DNA of 64,000 bases from JAIOQJ01 sp963718635 (lineage in GTDB: Bacteria; Planctomycetota; Planctomycetia; Gemmatales; Gemmataceae), in assembly GCA_963718635.1 (NCBI GenBank), contig OY970367.1, positions 4,464,001 to 4,528,000 on the forward strand, given 5' to 3'. A model generated the notes under the pieces. It was not told the origin of the DNA. It ran no database searches and saw only the letters and a list, made by a program, of their open reading frames with translations. Position 1 is the first letter of the stretch, and every line of letters begins with the position of its first letter. The translations under genes and the position numbers were made by a program. Below are positions 18,278-27,779 of the stretch, in pieces.

Positions 18278-20040
18278 CAATAGCGCCGCACACTGAAGGG
18301 CCGACCTTTGGTTGCCACTTTCCACACTTCTTTCTTGTCGCAATCGTACTCGATGACGAACGCTACGTTGCCGCCGGCGACTACCGTATTGCCATTGCGC
18401 AGGCACTGGATGCGGGTGGGATCAAGCTGTGTAGCGCCTGCGTTGGTCGTATGCTCCCAGATGATTTTCCCGTCCTTATCCACCTCAGCATACTTTTTAC
18501 CACCGTAGTAGGCGACTAAGAAATTGCCGCTCGGCAAAATCTCAAAGCCGCCCCAACCAGATAGCCCGACAACATTGGTTGCGTGAACTTTCTTGTTGTC
18601 GGCGCCGAACTCGGTAATGGCCGAACCGGCGAGGATATAGGTATGGCCATTACGGTGACGCCATGCCTGATAGACCGTCCCTCCAAGATTGTTAAACTCG
18701 GCAACCTTCTGATTTGTCCGCGAATACTCGACGACATGGGCCATCGTGGCAATCAAAGTATTGCCGTTCGTTAACCGCTGTGCTCCAACGGTGTTGCTGC
18801 CGAGATTGGGAGATTCCCAAAGGATTTTGCCGCTGCGGTCGCGCTCCGTCGTGCGCGAGGTGTAGTATTCGGGGACGAGCAATCGACCGCCGGGAAGAAC
18901 CTGCACATCGACCGGGCCCCCCAGGTCGGTTAGTTCCCAGCGCTGCTTGCCGTCCGGGCCGCATTCCCAGATACGGCCGCCATTGACGCCTCCGCCATCG
19001 ACTTCGACGATTAGCGTCAACCCGCGCATTGGTTCGGCTTCGTTCAAACGCGCCAGATTCAGTTTTTTCCCTTTGATGCGCTCGTCGATCCATTTCTTCC
19101 AAGCATCGTATACCTTATCGCGGCTGGCCCGGTCGCCGCCGCTCAATGTGGCGGGTGGGCGTTCTTCGGTGTCAAGCAGTTGGCAAAGCAAGTCTTCGAC
19201 TTGAAAGGCATACTCTGAAGGGCCTTCGGTCAGCAGTTTTAAGAGGGCCGGCAGCGATTCTTCATCCCCGCTTTTGACCAAAATACTCGCGGCGAGGTAC
19301 CGGATTTTAGGCTGCGCATCCGTTAGCATTTCGCGAATCGTCGGCCGCATCGCGGGAAGCGATTCCGCGAGCACCTGTAACGCCAGCGCACGAAGGTTGA
19401 CGTCCCGATCGTGCAGAGCCTTGATCAACAACGGATCGGCTTTGCCGATTTCTTTTGTATAGTGCGTGAGCGCGATCCGGATGCTTTCGAATACGGCCTC
19501 GTCCTCGGGCACACAGGGCAGGTAAGCGAACAACGTCGCAACTATGCCGTCGGCTTTCTGATGCGCCAACAGATAGGCAGCCGCGCCGATGCGCGAGGTT
19601 TCCTGATCCTGGCTGATCCGATTCAGACATATCTCGATGCGACGGGCGATCTCCACATCGGGGTCGCGGCCCGCAGCCCGCAGGATCGGCAGGGCCGCCA
19701 GGCCGGCCCGCATCAAATCGTCGGACGCTTGTTCGCGCACATCGAAATCGTCATTCCCTAGTTGCCGAATAGTGAGCAACAACTTGTTGCGCTCTTGTTC
19801 CGAAAGCGAACGCGATTTGAAAAACTCGAACAGCGATTTCGGATCTGTCCCGATCTTGGCGCGTTCAAGAATGGTTTGGGCCGCCTTCACCGGATCCTTC
19901 GGCAGCTCCGGTTCGGCCTTGACCACTTCCTTGGTCTTGCCTTCGCCTCCCAGTGGCAGAACGGGCCTCCCATCCTTCGCGGCGGTGGCGAGCCCCATCG
20001 CGATAATCCCGAGGCCGACGAACGCAAATCGGAATCTCAT
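18277..20040 (-). CDS. Secreted HEAT-repeat plus beta-propeller protein (copy 1)
   Basis: A 587-residue exported protein with signal peptide MRFRFAFVGLGIIAMGLATA. Residues 75-320 carry HEAT-like repeats (LLLTIRQLGNDDFDVREQAS, ALALQVLAESLPAMRPTIRE), where the FDVREQAS segment matches FDRREQAS in its paralogue. Residues 345-587 form a beta-propeller with repeated short blades (VQVLPGGRLLVPEYYTSR, AQRLTNGNTLIATMAHVVEY, FEILPSGNFLVAYYGGK). It looks like a binding scaffold; no catalytic residues are apparent. Coupled to the ImpE-like gene by a TGATG overlap. Confidence 0.9.
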   Translation of the reverse strand: MRFRFAFVGLGIIAMGLATAAKDGRPVLPLGGEGKTKEVVKAEPELPKDPVKAAQTILERAKIGTDPKSLFEFFKSRSLSEQERNKLLLTIRQLGNDDFDVREQASDDLMRAGLAALPILRAAGRDPDVEIARRIEICLNRISQDQETSRIGAAAYLLAHQKADGIVATLFAYLPCVPEDEAVFESIRIALTHYTKEIGKADPLLIKALHDRDVNLRALALQVLAESLPAMRPTIREMLTDAQPKIRYLAASILVKSGDEESLPALLKLLTEGPSEYAFQVEDLLCQLLDTEERPPATLSGGDRASRDKVYDAWKKWIDERIKGKKLNLARLNEAEPMRGLTLIVEVDGGGVNGGRIWECGPDGKQRWELTDLGGPVDVQVLPGGRLLVPEYYTSRTTERDRSGKILWESPNLGSNTVGAQRLTNGNTLIATMAHVVEYSRTNQKVAEFNNLGGTVYQAWRHRNGHTYILAGSAITEFGADNKKVHATNVVGLSGWGGFEILPSGNFLVAYYGGKKYAEVDKDGKIIWEHTTNAGATQLDPTRIQCLRNGNTVVAGGNVAFVIEYDCDKKEVWKVATKGRPFSVRRY

Positions 20041-20129
20041 GGGAGCAACCTCGACGATCAGACTTTTGCAATGAATATGCTATTCCGTCTTTTTCGCTCG
20101 CGCTTCCTTGAACTGCATTTAGACCGCCA

Positions 20130-20185
20130 CCAGCCTGAAGCGTGAGCGAAGAACGACAAAGTTCTTCGCTCACGCTTCAGGCTGG
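20130..20185. repeat. Perfect 25-base hairpin, family A
   Basis: Arms 20130-20154 and 20161-20185 are perfectly complementary with a six-base loop. The arm contains CCTGAAGCGTGAGCGAAGAA. It lies between the kinase and HEAT/propeller genes, followed by more degenerate copies (about 20190-20240), and would form a very stable RNA hairpin. Confidence 0.85.
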
Positions 20186-20247
20186 TACTTTCTCCGCTGG
20201 CGCTTCAGGCTTACGGTTTCTTCGGCAGCGCTCCGGGCTTGTAAACC

Positions 20248-21740
20248 CTATTTTTGTTTACCGGGCGACGGATCCGGTTTGGCCGCTTTTGCATGGCGCA
20301 CGTTAAGGGTCGCCGTCTGTCCGGGGTCAATGCGGAAGTCGATTTTACTCCCGGCCGTATCAACGCCGGCATCCGTCCAAACCAAGTGCAACCCTTCTAC
20401 ACCCGTCAGTTCGGCCCGGTACGAGCCCGCCGGCAACTTGGGAATGCTTCGATTGGCGGGCTTGAGCGTCTGGATCAGCTGATTGTTTGTGTCGGAGATC
20501 TTAATGAGGCCGTTAGAGATGAATTTCGCTTCGACATCGTTGCCTTCCACGTTGATCTTCAATGCGCCGGGGCCTGCAGGAGGAACGTACTTGAAAACGA
20601 CATAAACGCCTGCGGCAACTAGGATGAGAACGCCGAATAAAAACCACGGGAGCATAGACCGAGGCTCTTCGCGCCGCCATCCCCCTTCAACACGAACCAA
20701 GCCAGGCACCGGTGGCAGCGACACGCTTGCGCTGGACATCAAGCCGGGCTGAACTTGCTTCAACGAGTCGGCGACCATCCGCGCGTTCGCCGGGCGCCGG
20801 GCGGCATCTTTTTCTAACAGCTGCATAATCAGCGAGGAGAGGGATGGAGGGATATCCGGGTTCATGAGACGGGGTTCGCGAGGCTGATCCGAAATCAAAC
20901 TCGTGAGCACGGCCATCGTATCGACGCCGGTAAAAGGGCGTCGCCCCGACGCCATCTCGTACATGACGCAGCCAAGGCTGAACAAGTCAGCGCGGTTGTC
21001 GACGTCTTGACCTCGCGCTGTTCGGGGGCCACGTAGGCGGGAGTGCCGAGGAACGCGCCCTGCCGGGTAAGCAGCGCGCCATCTTCCAAACGGGGGCGGG
21101 CCAGGCCGAAATCGAGGATCTTGGCACGAAAATTCGTGCCACCTTCTTCGTGCGGGATCGGCTCAATCCAGATATTGTCTGGTTTGATATCGCGGTGTAC
21201 TAGACCTTGAGCATGGGCAGCAGCCAGACCGAGCGCGACATCCCGGCTTACTTTCAGGATGAAACTCACCTCCGGCTGGCGTACCCGTTGAAGGTAGGCG
21301 CCCAAACTTTCACCCTTTAGCAGAGGCATCGCCAGAAATGGGACGCCGTTTTCTTCGCCAACCTGAAAAATCGCCACGATGTTGTCGTGTTCAAGTTGGG
21401 CAGCGGCGCGGGCTTCACGTTGAAAGCGTTCGCGCGAGATTGGCTCCGAGGCGATGTTCGGCTTCATCACCTTCAGCGCGACGCGACGGCTAAGCGCTAC
21501 GTCTTCGGCCAAGTAAACCGTACCCATACCGCCTTCGCCAAGCTTTTCCAATAACCGATAACCGGCGATCGTCCCAAACGCCTCAATGGTGGATGAGGGC
21601 AAATGGGTGCGGATCAGCAAAGGCGTTTTGGAATCTTCATTTGAACCGTCAGCCGAATCGAGGCCCGGCGGAGACGAGTCTACCGTCGCATCCATATTGG
21701 CCATGGGGGGAAGATTCCGGAATGGTTCGGAAGTTGGCAT
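20248..21740 (-). CDS. Membrane-anchored Ser/Thr protein kinase, frameshifted
   Basis: Hanks-type kinase of about 498 residues from the ATG at 21740. Glycine loop LGEGGMGTVYLAE, lysine VALKVMK, catalytic loop HRDIKPDNIWI, metal motif DFGLARP and VAPEQ. A missing base near 21018 breaks the chain just after VAPEQ; the next frame continues LFSLGCVMYEMASGRRPF. The kinase domain is followed by a membrane segment (PWFLFGVLILVAAGVYVVF) and an extracytoplasmic beta-rich domain ending in a Lys-rich tail. It opens the minus-strand block with the HEAT/propeller and ImpE-like genes, which may be its partners. Confidence 0.92.
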
Positions 21741-21873
21741 GAACAGTCCCGTCGAAAGGCCGAAAGCAGGCAAGCGTGCATCGCAGTCCTATTTCATCCG
21801 AAACGGGGTCAAAACTCAAGGGGCGACCCGAAAATGATTGGCCCTTTCGAACAAATTTTGACAAATTTGCCAA

Positions 21874-22275
21874 CTAAATCGTACGCTCGTGATCGCGCAT
21901 TGCCTCTTGCGCACGTTGAATGACCAGGTCCGCCAACAAAGGGTGACGACCGAGCGGCTGGGCAAGTAAGAACTGCACTTCAGGAAATCGGGTGGCGAGT
22001 TCATCCCGGGCCAGCTGCATGTCATCGCGCGCGTGGACTCCTGGCGAAAGAAAATAAGGAAGCAGCATGATCCGCGTGGCGCCTGCTTCGACGCACTTCT
22101 GGCCCCCTTCTGCGATAGTTGGCGAACTCAGCTCGAGGTACGATGTCTGCACCAAGTCATAGCCGCCCCGTTGGCGGAGTTCGGCCGCTAAGTAGTCGAG
22201 ATCCTCGTTCGCTTCCTGACGCCGGCTGCCATGGGCAATGAGCAGTAGGGCGTTTGTAACCTTTCGAGCGTTCAA
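21874..22275 (-). CDS. CbiX/SirB-like chelatase domain protein
   Basis: Resembles sirohydrochlorin cobalt/ferro-chelatases of the short CbiX type, which insert a metal into tetrapyrroles. The N-terminal strand and first catalytic His region is LLLIAHGSRRQEANEDL and the second LLPYFLSPGVHARDD; the middle has YLELSSPTIAEGGQKCVEAG. At about 133 residues it is a single-domain form. I take the TTG at 22275 as start because GAGGTG lies about seven bases upstream and it places IAHGS at the usual distance; upstream in-frame codons run through a palindrome and look non-coding. No other B12 or siroheme genes are nearby. Confidence 0.85.
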   Translation of the reverse strand: MNARKVTNALLLIAHGSRRQEANEDLDYLAAELRQRGGYDLVQTSYLELSSPTIAEGGQKCVEAGATRIMLLPYFLSPGVHARDDMQLARDELATRFPEVQFLLAQPLGRHPLLADLVIQRAQEAMRDHERTI

Positions 22276-22334
22276 GCTGCACCTCGTTAAGAAAGCAGAA
22301 CTATAGCTTGCGTTGCTGCGTCTCAGACCGACAG

Positions 22335-22400
22335 GGCGAGCGTCGAGCCGTAAGGCTGACGAGAATCTCAACACGTCGGACTTACGGCTCGACGCTCGCC
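22335..22400. repeat. Perfect 20-base inverted repeat
   Basis: Arms 22335-22354 (GGCGAGCGTCGAGCCGTAAG) and 22381-22400 pair perfectly around a 26-base spacer. It lies between the divergent cbiX-like and fabF genes. The rest of that 491-base gap (to 22766) shows no gene, tRNA or clear promoter, apart from short repeated CCGAATCTTCC stretches near 22503-22538. Confidence 0.8.
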
Positions 22401-22766
22401 ATAACAAAGCCCGCGTTGGCGCACGATCAATTACATCCTACCTTAGGCGTGCCTTCCAAGCTTCCATCGTTTAGCCGGTGTAACCGGAATTTCAGATCCA
22501 GTCCGAATCTTCCACCGAATTCGGTTCCGAATCTTCCGATGAAACATACCGGTCTATTGATCCGAATGGGTGGGACTGGTAAATTTGAGTAAGTTAGCTG
22601 GTTTGAACAGTCTGAGAGGGTGGGACGGTGATATTCGTCAGGAAGACGGGCTTCAGCGCTAAGGTTTCATTGGGAATGGGCCAAGGCGTGCAAGTAGTCT
22701 TTCTTTCAAGTTTCGCCTGACGCCGACAGGAATGTCTTGTGTTCAGGAAGGGGAGGGCGACGGGCC

Positions 22767-24050
22767 ATGCGCCGCGTTGTCATTACGGGTCTGGGCGTGG
22801 TTGCGCCCAACGGCATTGGCAAGGATGCTTTCTGGTCGGCATGCGTCAACGGCAAGAGCGGCATCAGCCGTATCTCGGCGTTCGATGCCTCGTCATTTCC
22901 CATCAAAGTCGCTGGAGAAGTGAAGGATTTCGACCCCATGCCCTGGGTGCCGGAAAGCAGCCGGAAATCGTTAAAACTGATGGGTAGGGCCGCCAAATTC
23001 GGCTTAGGCGCGGCCGGCCTAGCGATCGAAGACAGCGGGTTGGAACTTGAGGGCGAAAACCCCGAAAAGATCGGCGTTTGCATGGGCGGCGGCGTCGTGC
23101 CCATCGACATGAGCGAGATCATGCCGCTTTTGCTCAAAGTCGCTGACGAAAAGGGGCAATTCGACCTCAATCGGCTCGACCCGCGCAATGGAATGCCTTT
23201 GTTCCCGCTCTGGTTGCTCAAATATCTGCCCAACATGGTTGCAGCCCACATCTCGATGGCCTTCAACGCTCAAGGGCCAAATAGCACCATTACCACGGCC
23301 TGCGTCGCCGGCACGCAAGCGGTCGGCGAAGGGTTCCGCATGATCGCCCGGGGCGAAGCGGATGTTTGTATCGCGGGCGGCGCCGATAGCCGGCTCGATC
23401 CCTTGCTCCTGATGGCCTATACAGCGCTCGGAACTCTAAGCCGAGCCAACTTGCCGCCGGAAGAATGCTCCCGGCCGTTCGACCGCCTGCGCGATGGCTT
23501 TGTTCTAGGTGAAGGCGCCGGCGTCTTGATACTCGAGGACTTCGAGCGCGCCCGCCAACGCGGCGCCAAAATGTATGCGGAAGTGACGGGTTTCGGCAGT
23601 AGCTTCGACGCTTATTCGATCACCAAACCCGACCCCGAGGGCAAAGGCGGCGCCCGAGCTATTCAGAATGCGCTGAACGAAGCTCGGATCGACGCCTCCG
23701 ACATCGCCTATATCAACGCTCACGGAACCAGTACGCGATTAAATGACGCTATGGAGACGTCGGCAATCAAACGTGTTATCGGCAGCAACGCCAAAGCAGT
23801 GCCGATCTCATCCATCAAATCGATGATCGGCCATTCGATTGGTGCTTCCGGCGCTGTTGAAGCCGTGGCGCTCGCGTTGACGTTGAGCGATCACGTTACG
23901 CCGCCGACCATCAATCTCACCAATCCGGACCCGGCCTGCGATCTCGATTACGTGCCGAATGTCGTGCGCGACTACAAGCCGAAGGTCGCTCTCTCGACCA
24001 GTTTCGGCTTTGGCGGACAAAACGGTGCGCTCATAATGAAGGCGATTTGA
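22767..24050 (+). CDS. fabF: Beta-ketoacyl-ACP synthase II
   Basis: Condenses malonyl-ACP with acyl-ACP in fatty acid elongation. The 428-residue chain has the Cys-His-His triad: Cys179 in TACVAGTQ, His319 in NAHGTSTRLND and His356 in SMIGHSIGASG; the end motif STSFGFGGQNGALIM is typical. The start at 22767 (MRRVVITGLGVVAPNG) is chosen by homology pattern and a GGGGAGGG ribosome site. Standing alone without acpP or fabG, and with an unusual VAGTQ after the Cys, it could also be a FabF-like synthase of a dedicated pathway. Confidence 0.93.
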   Translation: MRRVVITGLGVVAPNGIGKDAFWSACVNGKSGISRISAFDASSFPIKVAGEVKDFDPMPWVPESSRKSLKLMGRAAKFGLGAAGLAIEDSGLELEGENPEKIGVCMGGGVVPIDMSEIMPLLLKVADEKGQFDLNRLDPRNGMPLFPLWLLKYLPNMVAAHISMAFNAQGPNSTITTACVAGTQAVGEGFRMIARGEADVCIAGGADSRLDPLLLMAYTALGTLSRANLPPEECSRPFDRLRDGFVLGEGAGVLILEDFERARQRGAKMYAEVTGFGSSFDAYSITKPDPEGKGGARAIQNALNEARIDASDIAYINAHGTSTRLNDAMETSAIKRVIGSNAKAVPISSIKSMIGHSIGASGAVEAVALALTLSDHVTPPTINLTNPDPACDLDYVPNVVRDYKPKVALSTSFGFGGQNGALIMKAI

Positions 24051-24243
24051 GTTCGGCGGCCAACATTGGGTTTCCAGAGTCGGCTCCCCGTCTTCGAGAA
24101 GCATGGCGATCACCTGGCGGAGGTTTTCATGCAGTTCGTCTAAGGTTTTCGCCCTGTGAATGCGCTCCGGCAAATCCAGGCACATAGCCGACATAGAGTT
24201 TAGTTTCGGTGCACCATTCGATAACGGCAGTGTACGATGTCAT
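24051..24243 (-). pseudogene. HicB-like antitoxin fragment, frameshifted and without HicA
   Basis: The first part (SYTAVIEWCTETKLYVGYVP, GFAGAHSQG) and second part (TLDELHENLRQVIAMLLEDG, EPTLETQ) are the two halves of a typical short HicB. An extra T in TTTT (24146-24149, AAAA on this strand) separates them. After EPTLETQ (24066) the frame loses HicB-like character and runs, without a stop, into the antisense of fabF to 23808, so the normal end and the usual downstream hicA are missing. This looks like a toxin-antitoxin remnant cut at its 3' side, in addition to the possible sequence error. Confidence 0.7.
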
Positions 24244-24317
24244 CGCAGTGTCCTCCAAGATTTTCAATTCATGTGCAGGCTCAAGGCGGCCTATTAGATG
24301 TTGTTTTGCCAACCCGA

Positions 24318-24530
24318 CTACGCCTTCGCTCCGCGCCCCGAAAGATCGCCGATGACTTCACTAACTCCCTCATGGTCGAAGATTAGTGGAACGCCGCCTA
24401 GTCCTGCAAATAGGGCGTCGGGATGGTCTACTTCATGGCGATTACCGCTTACCGTCACCAACGCGAACGGCCTAAACGGCGTCCGATGTTTAAACGCGCG
24501 AATTGTCTCGGTGAACGTATCGGGGCTCAT
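24318..24530 (-). CDS. Small conserved-type protein of unknown function
   Basis: A 70-residue protein with the pattern HRTPFRPFALVTVSGNRHEV then HPDALFAGLGGVPLIFDHEG. Small planctomycete proteins with F-x-P-F-x-x-x-x-x-S-G-x-x-x-x-V-x-H-P are common and their function is unknown. It may have lost a few codons in the middle (between FAGLGG and VPLIFDHEG) relative to such proteins. It lies 75 bases upstream of the HicB-like fragment on the same strand. Confidence 0.6.
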   Translation of the reverse strand: MSPDTFTETIRAFKHRTPFRPFALVTVSGNRHEVDHPDALFAGLGGVPLIFDHEGVSEVIGDLSGRGAKA

Positions 24531-24587
24531 GTTCGTTGCTCCTTTAGCTTGTGATTAACATTTGAGATCGTAGTGCTTGGATGTTGC

Positions 24588-24842
24588 TCAGGTGCGGGCG
24601 AGGTACTTCCGCAACTCGTCCGTAACTTCGAGAGCCCTTTGGCGCACAACTTCCGCAGAAGCCCCGGAACGGACGACCGCCAGCAAATCAGGTACTGGCC
24701 CTTCTAACTGACTGGCGTGTTCAGTCGCCCTCAGGGCTTCGCTCGTGGCAAGTAATAGAGCCCACACGTCTATCGCCGAACAGTGGCGATCAAATAGCCG
24801 GTCAAGGGCGTCTAGGACATTTTCCAACAGGATTTTTTCCAT
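24588..24842 (-). CDS. Small helical protein of unknown function
   Basis: An 84-residue, almost wholly helical sequence (LLENVLDALDRLFDRHCSAI, DVWALLLATSEALRATEH, VVRQRALEVTDELRKYLA) that I do not recognise. Amino-acid composition and Leu/Ala periodicity support real coding. It sits in a run of small minus-strand genes that includes a HicB-like fragment, so it could belong to an old immunity or toxin-antitoxin locus, but nothing in it shows that. Confidence 0.5.
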   Translation of the reverse strand: MEKILLENVLDALDRLFDRHCSAIDVWALLLATSEALRATEHASQLEGPVPDLLAVVRSGASAEVVRQRALEVTDELRKYLART

Positions 24843-24996
24843 GGCCGTAATGGTAGAAGCCCTTTGTTGCCAGCCCGTGCTCAGCCAAGAAGAAACTTTC
24901 GGTTAATTCATCATCATCCGAGCCGAACGTGTAGGTGACGGAAATTGTCACGATTATGTTCGCATACGCACTTGGCCTCCAATCCCAATCTTCGCT

Positions 24997-25478
24997 TCAC
25001 CCCATCTTCTTCAGCAAATTCACCATCTCAACCGCCGTCATTGCTGATTCAAAGCCTTTGTTGCCGGCTTTGCCGCCGGCCCGGTCGACCGCTTGTTCCA
25101 TCGTATCACACGTCAAGATGCCGAAAATGATTGGAACGCCTGTATTCAGCGAGGCGTTGGCGATGCCGTTGGCGGCAGCGCCGGCGACATAATCGTAGTG
25201 GTCGGTATCGCCGCGGATGACCGCGCCCAAGCAGATGATGGCGCGATGCTTCCCGGCTTTGCCCAGTTTTTGCGCAATCAGAGGTATTTCGTAAGAGCCT
25301 GGAACGCGGATGATATCGATATTCGCATCAACCACTCCATGCCGGCGCAGGCCATCGAGCGTCCCTTCGAGCAAGCGATCAACGACGACGGCATTGAAGG
25401 CGCGGCCACGATCGCAAATCGCCCAGAGGGGGGAGAGAAATCACCTTCGTAGTGCATCATTTGAATGTGCGAAGCCAT
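24997..25478 (-). CDS. ribH: 6,7-dimethyl-8-ribityllumazine synthase, frameshifted
   Basis: Penultimate step of riboflavin synthesis; the family forms icosahedral or pentameric shells. The N-terminus (HYEGDFSPPSGRFAIVAA) and the remainder (DRLLEGTLDGLRRHGVVDAN, IRVPGSYEIPLIAQKL, catalytic-His region GAVIRGDTDHYDYV, GILTCDTMEQAVDRAGGKAG) lie in two frames. One missing base at about 25399-25402 restores AARFNAVVVDRLLEG. About 160 residues joined, the usual length. It follows rho by 13 bases on the same strand and is probably cotranscribed with it. Confidence 0.94.
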
Positions 25479-25491
25479 AGAGGTGTTCGCG

Positions 25492-26973
25492 TTATAGATT
25501 CATGGTGGTGAGGAATTCCGAATTCGTCTTAGTCCGAGCCATCCGCGTGGTCAGCAACTCCATCGCTTCCACCGGGTTCATATCACTTAAGACTTTATGC
25601 AGAATATAGATCCACTTCAGTTCGTCCTCCGGTCGAAGCAGCTCTTCCTTGCGTGTTCCGGAAGCGCTGATGTTGATAGCAGGCCAGACGCGCTTATCGA
25701 CCAGACGGCGATCGAGGTGCAGCTCCATGTTGCCGGTGCCTTTGAACTCTTCGAAGATGACATCATCCATGCGTGAGCCAGTCTCGACCAACGCGGTGGC
25801 GATGATGGAGAGCGAGCCCCCTTCTTCGATCTTCCGGGCAGCGCCAAAGAATCGCTTTGGCTTGAAGAGCGCGGTTGCATCAACGCCCCCCGAAAGCAGT
25901 TTGCCGCTGGAGGGTGCCTCGGTGTTGTAAGCACGGGCCAAGCGCGTGATGGAATCGAGAAAAATGACCACGTCGATGCCGTATTCGACCATGCGCTTGG
26001 CCTTTTCGATGACCATTTCGCTAACCTGAATATGGCGGCTGGCGGGTTCATCGAACGTCGAGCTCACGACCTCGGCGCGCGGGCCTTTAACCGAGCGCAA
26101 CATATCTGTCACTTCCTCGGGCCGTTCATCAATCAGCAGAACGATTACATAACACTCGGGGTGGTTCTTGATGATGGACGCAGCCATCTTTTGCAACAGA
26201 ACCGTCTTGCCCGTGCGCGGCTGGGCGACGATCAGACCTCGCTGTCCCTTGCCGATCGGCGTCACTAAATCGATGACGCGAGTATTGATCTCCGACGGGT
26301 CGGTTTCGAGCTTGAATCGCTCGGCAGGAAACATGGGCGTCAGATCGTCAAATTGCACCTTCTGCGTCAAGAGATCGGGATCCTGGTAATTCACCGCTTC
26401 GACGCGCAGCAAGGCGAAGTAGCGTTCGTTCTCCTTCGGCGGTCGAATCTGGCCGGCGACCACGGAACCGGTGCGCAAGCCGAATCGTCGAATTTGGCTC
26501 GGCGAGATGTATATATCGTCCGGGCATGGCAGATAGTTGTAATCGGGGCTGCGCAGAAAGCCGAAGCCATCGGGCAGGATTTCGAGCGTCCCTTCGCCGT
26601 ACATGAGGCCGTTTTGTTTGACGCGTTCCTTGAGGATTTTGAAGATCAGATCCTGCTTTTTCAGGCCGATCCACTCGTCGCGTTCGATATTTTCATCGTG
26701 CGCGAGTTTCTGCAACTGCACCATCGTCATCTGTTGCAGTTCGATGATGTAGGTCTTGCCGTGTTTGATTTCCTCATAACGGGTGTTCGTCTCTTCGTCG
26801 TAGCCGACGAAACCCGACTTCGGCGCCTCGGCATTAGCGGAATGCGCAGGCCGAGGAGCGACCGGGCGCGGGGGCGTCGATGGCTGATGCCGTGGTTCCA
26901 GCGGATGATCTTCAATATCGGGAGGATGATCCGATTTTGGGCGAGGGGTGCGCGGGGCGATTGGGCTTAGCAT
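25492..26973 (-). CDS. rho: Transcription termination factor Rho
   Basis: RNA-dependent hexameric helicase that ends transcription. Residues 1-70 are a Pro-rich extension; the Rho N-terminal helical domain follows (MVQLQKLAHDENIERDEWI), then the RNA-binding cold-shock-like domain (LEILPDGFGFLRSPDYNYLP), then the ATPase with Walker A QPRTGKT (near 255), Walker B VVIFLDSITRLARAYN and R-loop region KRFFGAARKIEEGG. An ATG at 26992 in another frame (MADMKADAKPNRPAHPS) has GGAGT upstream and may be the true start if a base is lost or gained in the Pro-rich part. Confidence 0.96.
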   Translation of the reverse strand: MLSPIAPRTPRPKSDHPPDIEDHPLEPRHQPSTPPRPVAPRPAHSANAEAPKSGFVGYDEETNTRYEEIKHGKTYIIELQQMTMVQLQKLAHDENIERDEWIGLKKQDLIFKILKERVKQNGLMYGEGTLEILPDGFGFLRSPDYNYLPCPDDIYISPSQIRRFGLRTGSVVAGQIRPPKENERYFALLRVEAVNYQDPDLLTQKVQFDDLTPMFPAERFKLETDPSEINTRVIDLVTPIGKGQRGLIVAQPRTGKTVLLQKMAASIIKNHPECYVIVLLIDERPEEVTDMLRSVKGPRAEVVSSTFDEPASRHIQVSEMVIEKAKRMVEYGIDVVIFLDSITRLARAYNTEAPSSGKLLSGGVDATALFKPKRFFGAARKIEEGGSLSIIATALVETGSRMDDVIFEEFKGTGNMELHLDRRLVDKRVWPAINISASGTRKEELLRPEDELKWIYILHKVLSDMNPVEAMELLTTRMARTKTNSEFLTTMNL

Positions 26974-27176
26974 CGGCCTTCATATCGGCCATGTCCGGAA
27001 CTCCTGTGACGTGAAACCGGAAAAGGCGGCGAGCCACGGGAACGCAGGAATCGCGCTCAGGAAATACGCCGTGACTCGACGAGGGAGGTAATAACTATGG
27101 TAGCAAAAGGAATCCCGCGGTCCAAGTTCAACATCGACAGGATTCCATAAGGCCATAAGCTGTCGCGGCTTGCCGG

Positions 27177-27779
27177 TCAGCTTTGCCACAGTCGGGCCAA
27201 TTCAACTACCCGAGCGCGGGTCGCCGATTCGTCACCAGCATTATCAATGGCTGCTTCGGCCTTGGCCGCTTTGATGGAAAGAGGTAGCTGAGCCGTCTCG
27301 CGCTTGCTGATTTCGTCCACCGTCCAGCCTCGCTGCTTTTGAAGCCGCTCGAGCCGGGCAGCGCGTGGAGCATGGATGTAGACGATCCGATCACAAACGT
27401 CGTGCCAGCCTGATTCGAGCATAATGGCGGCGTCTAAAACAATCAATTCAGCGGTCGAGTCATTTTGAGCGTCAGTTGTCTCTTGTCGAATGCGGCCTTC
27501 AATCCATGGAAAGACTAGCATCTCCAAATTTGTTCGCTCGACGGCGCTGGCAAAAACGACGCCGGCCATTTTACGGCGATCCACTTGACCGGTGCCATCG
27601 AGCACGCGGTCGCCCCAGCGCTGCGTAATACGGGCGAGGATATCCGGCTGGGCAAGCGCTTCATGACCGAATAGGTCGGCGGAAATGATTCGCGCCCCCT
27701 GCTCGGCAAAGGCGGCGGCTACCAGGCTCTTGCCGCTTCCCATGCCGCCAACCAGGCCCACTACGGCTTTAGCTTTCAT
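27177..27779 (-). CDS. coaE: Dephospho-CoA kinase
   Basis: Last step of coenzyme A synthesis: phosphorylates the ribose 3' hydroxyl of dephospho-CoA. A 200-residue P-loop kinase: VGLVGGMGSGKSLVAAAF with Walker A near 11-18, ISADLFGHEAL after the second strand (Asp-base region), LIVLDAAIMLESGW and RAARLERLQKQRGW in the lid. Its ATG lies inside the end of the Uma2 gene (11-base overlap), so the two are coupled. Gene order polA - coaE - rho is a plausible housekeeping cluster. Confidence 0.94.
   Translation of the reverse strand: MKAKAVVGLVGGMGSGKSLVAAAFAEQGARIISADLFGHEALAQPDILARITQRWGDRVLDGTGQVDRRKMAGVVFASAVERTNLEMLVFPWIEGRIRQETTDAQNDSTAELIVLDAAIMLESGWHDVCDRIVYIHAPRAARLERLQKQRGWTVDEISKRETAQLPLSIKAAKAEAAIDNAGDESATRARVVELARLWQS

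Noticed and set aside
24810..24948. GTG-started minus-strand frame (TISVTYTFGSDDDELTESFF)
   Set aside because: Protein-like at first but runs into the start of the 84-residue gene and degrades; too short and uncertain to annotate.
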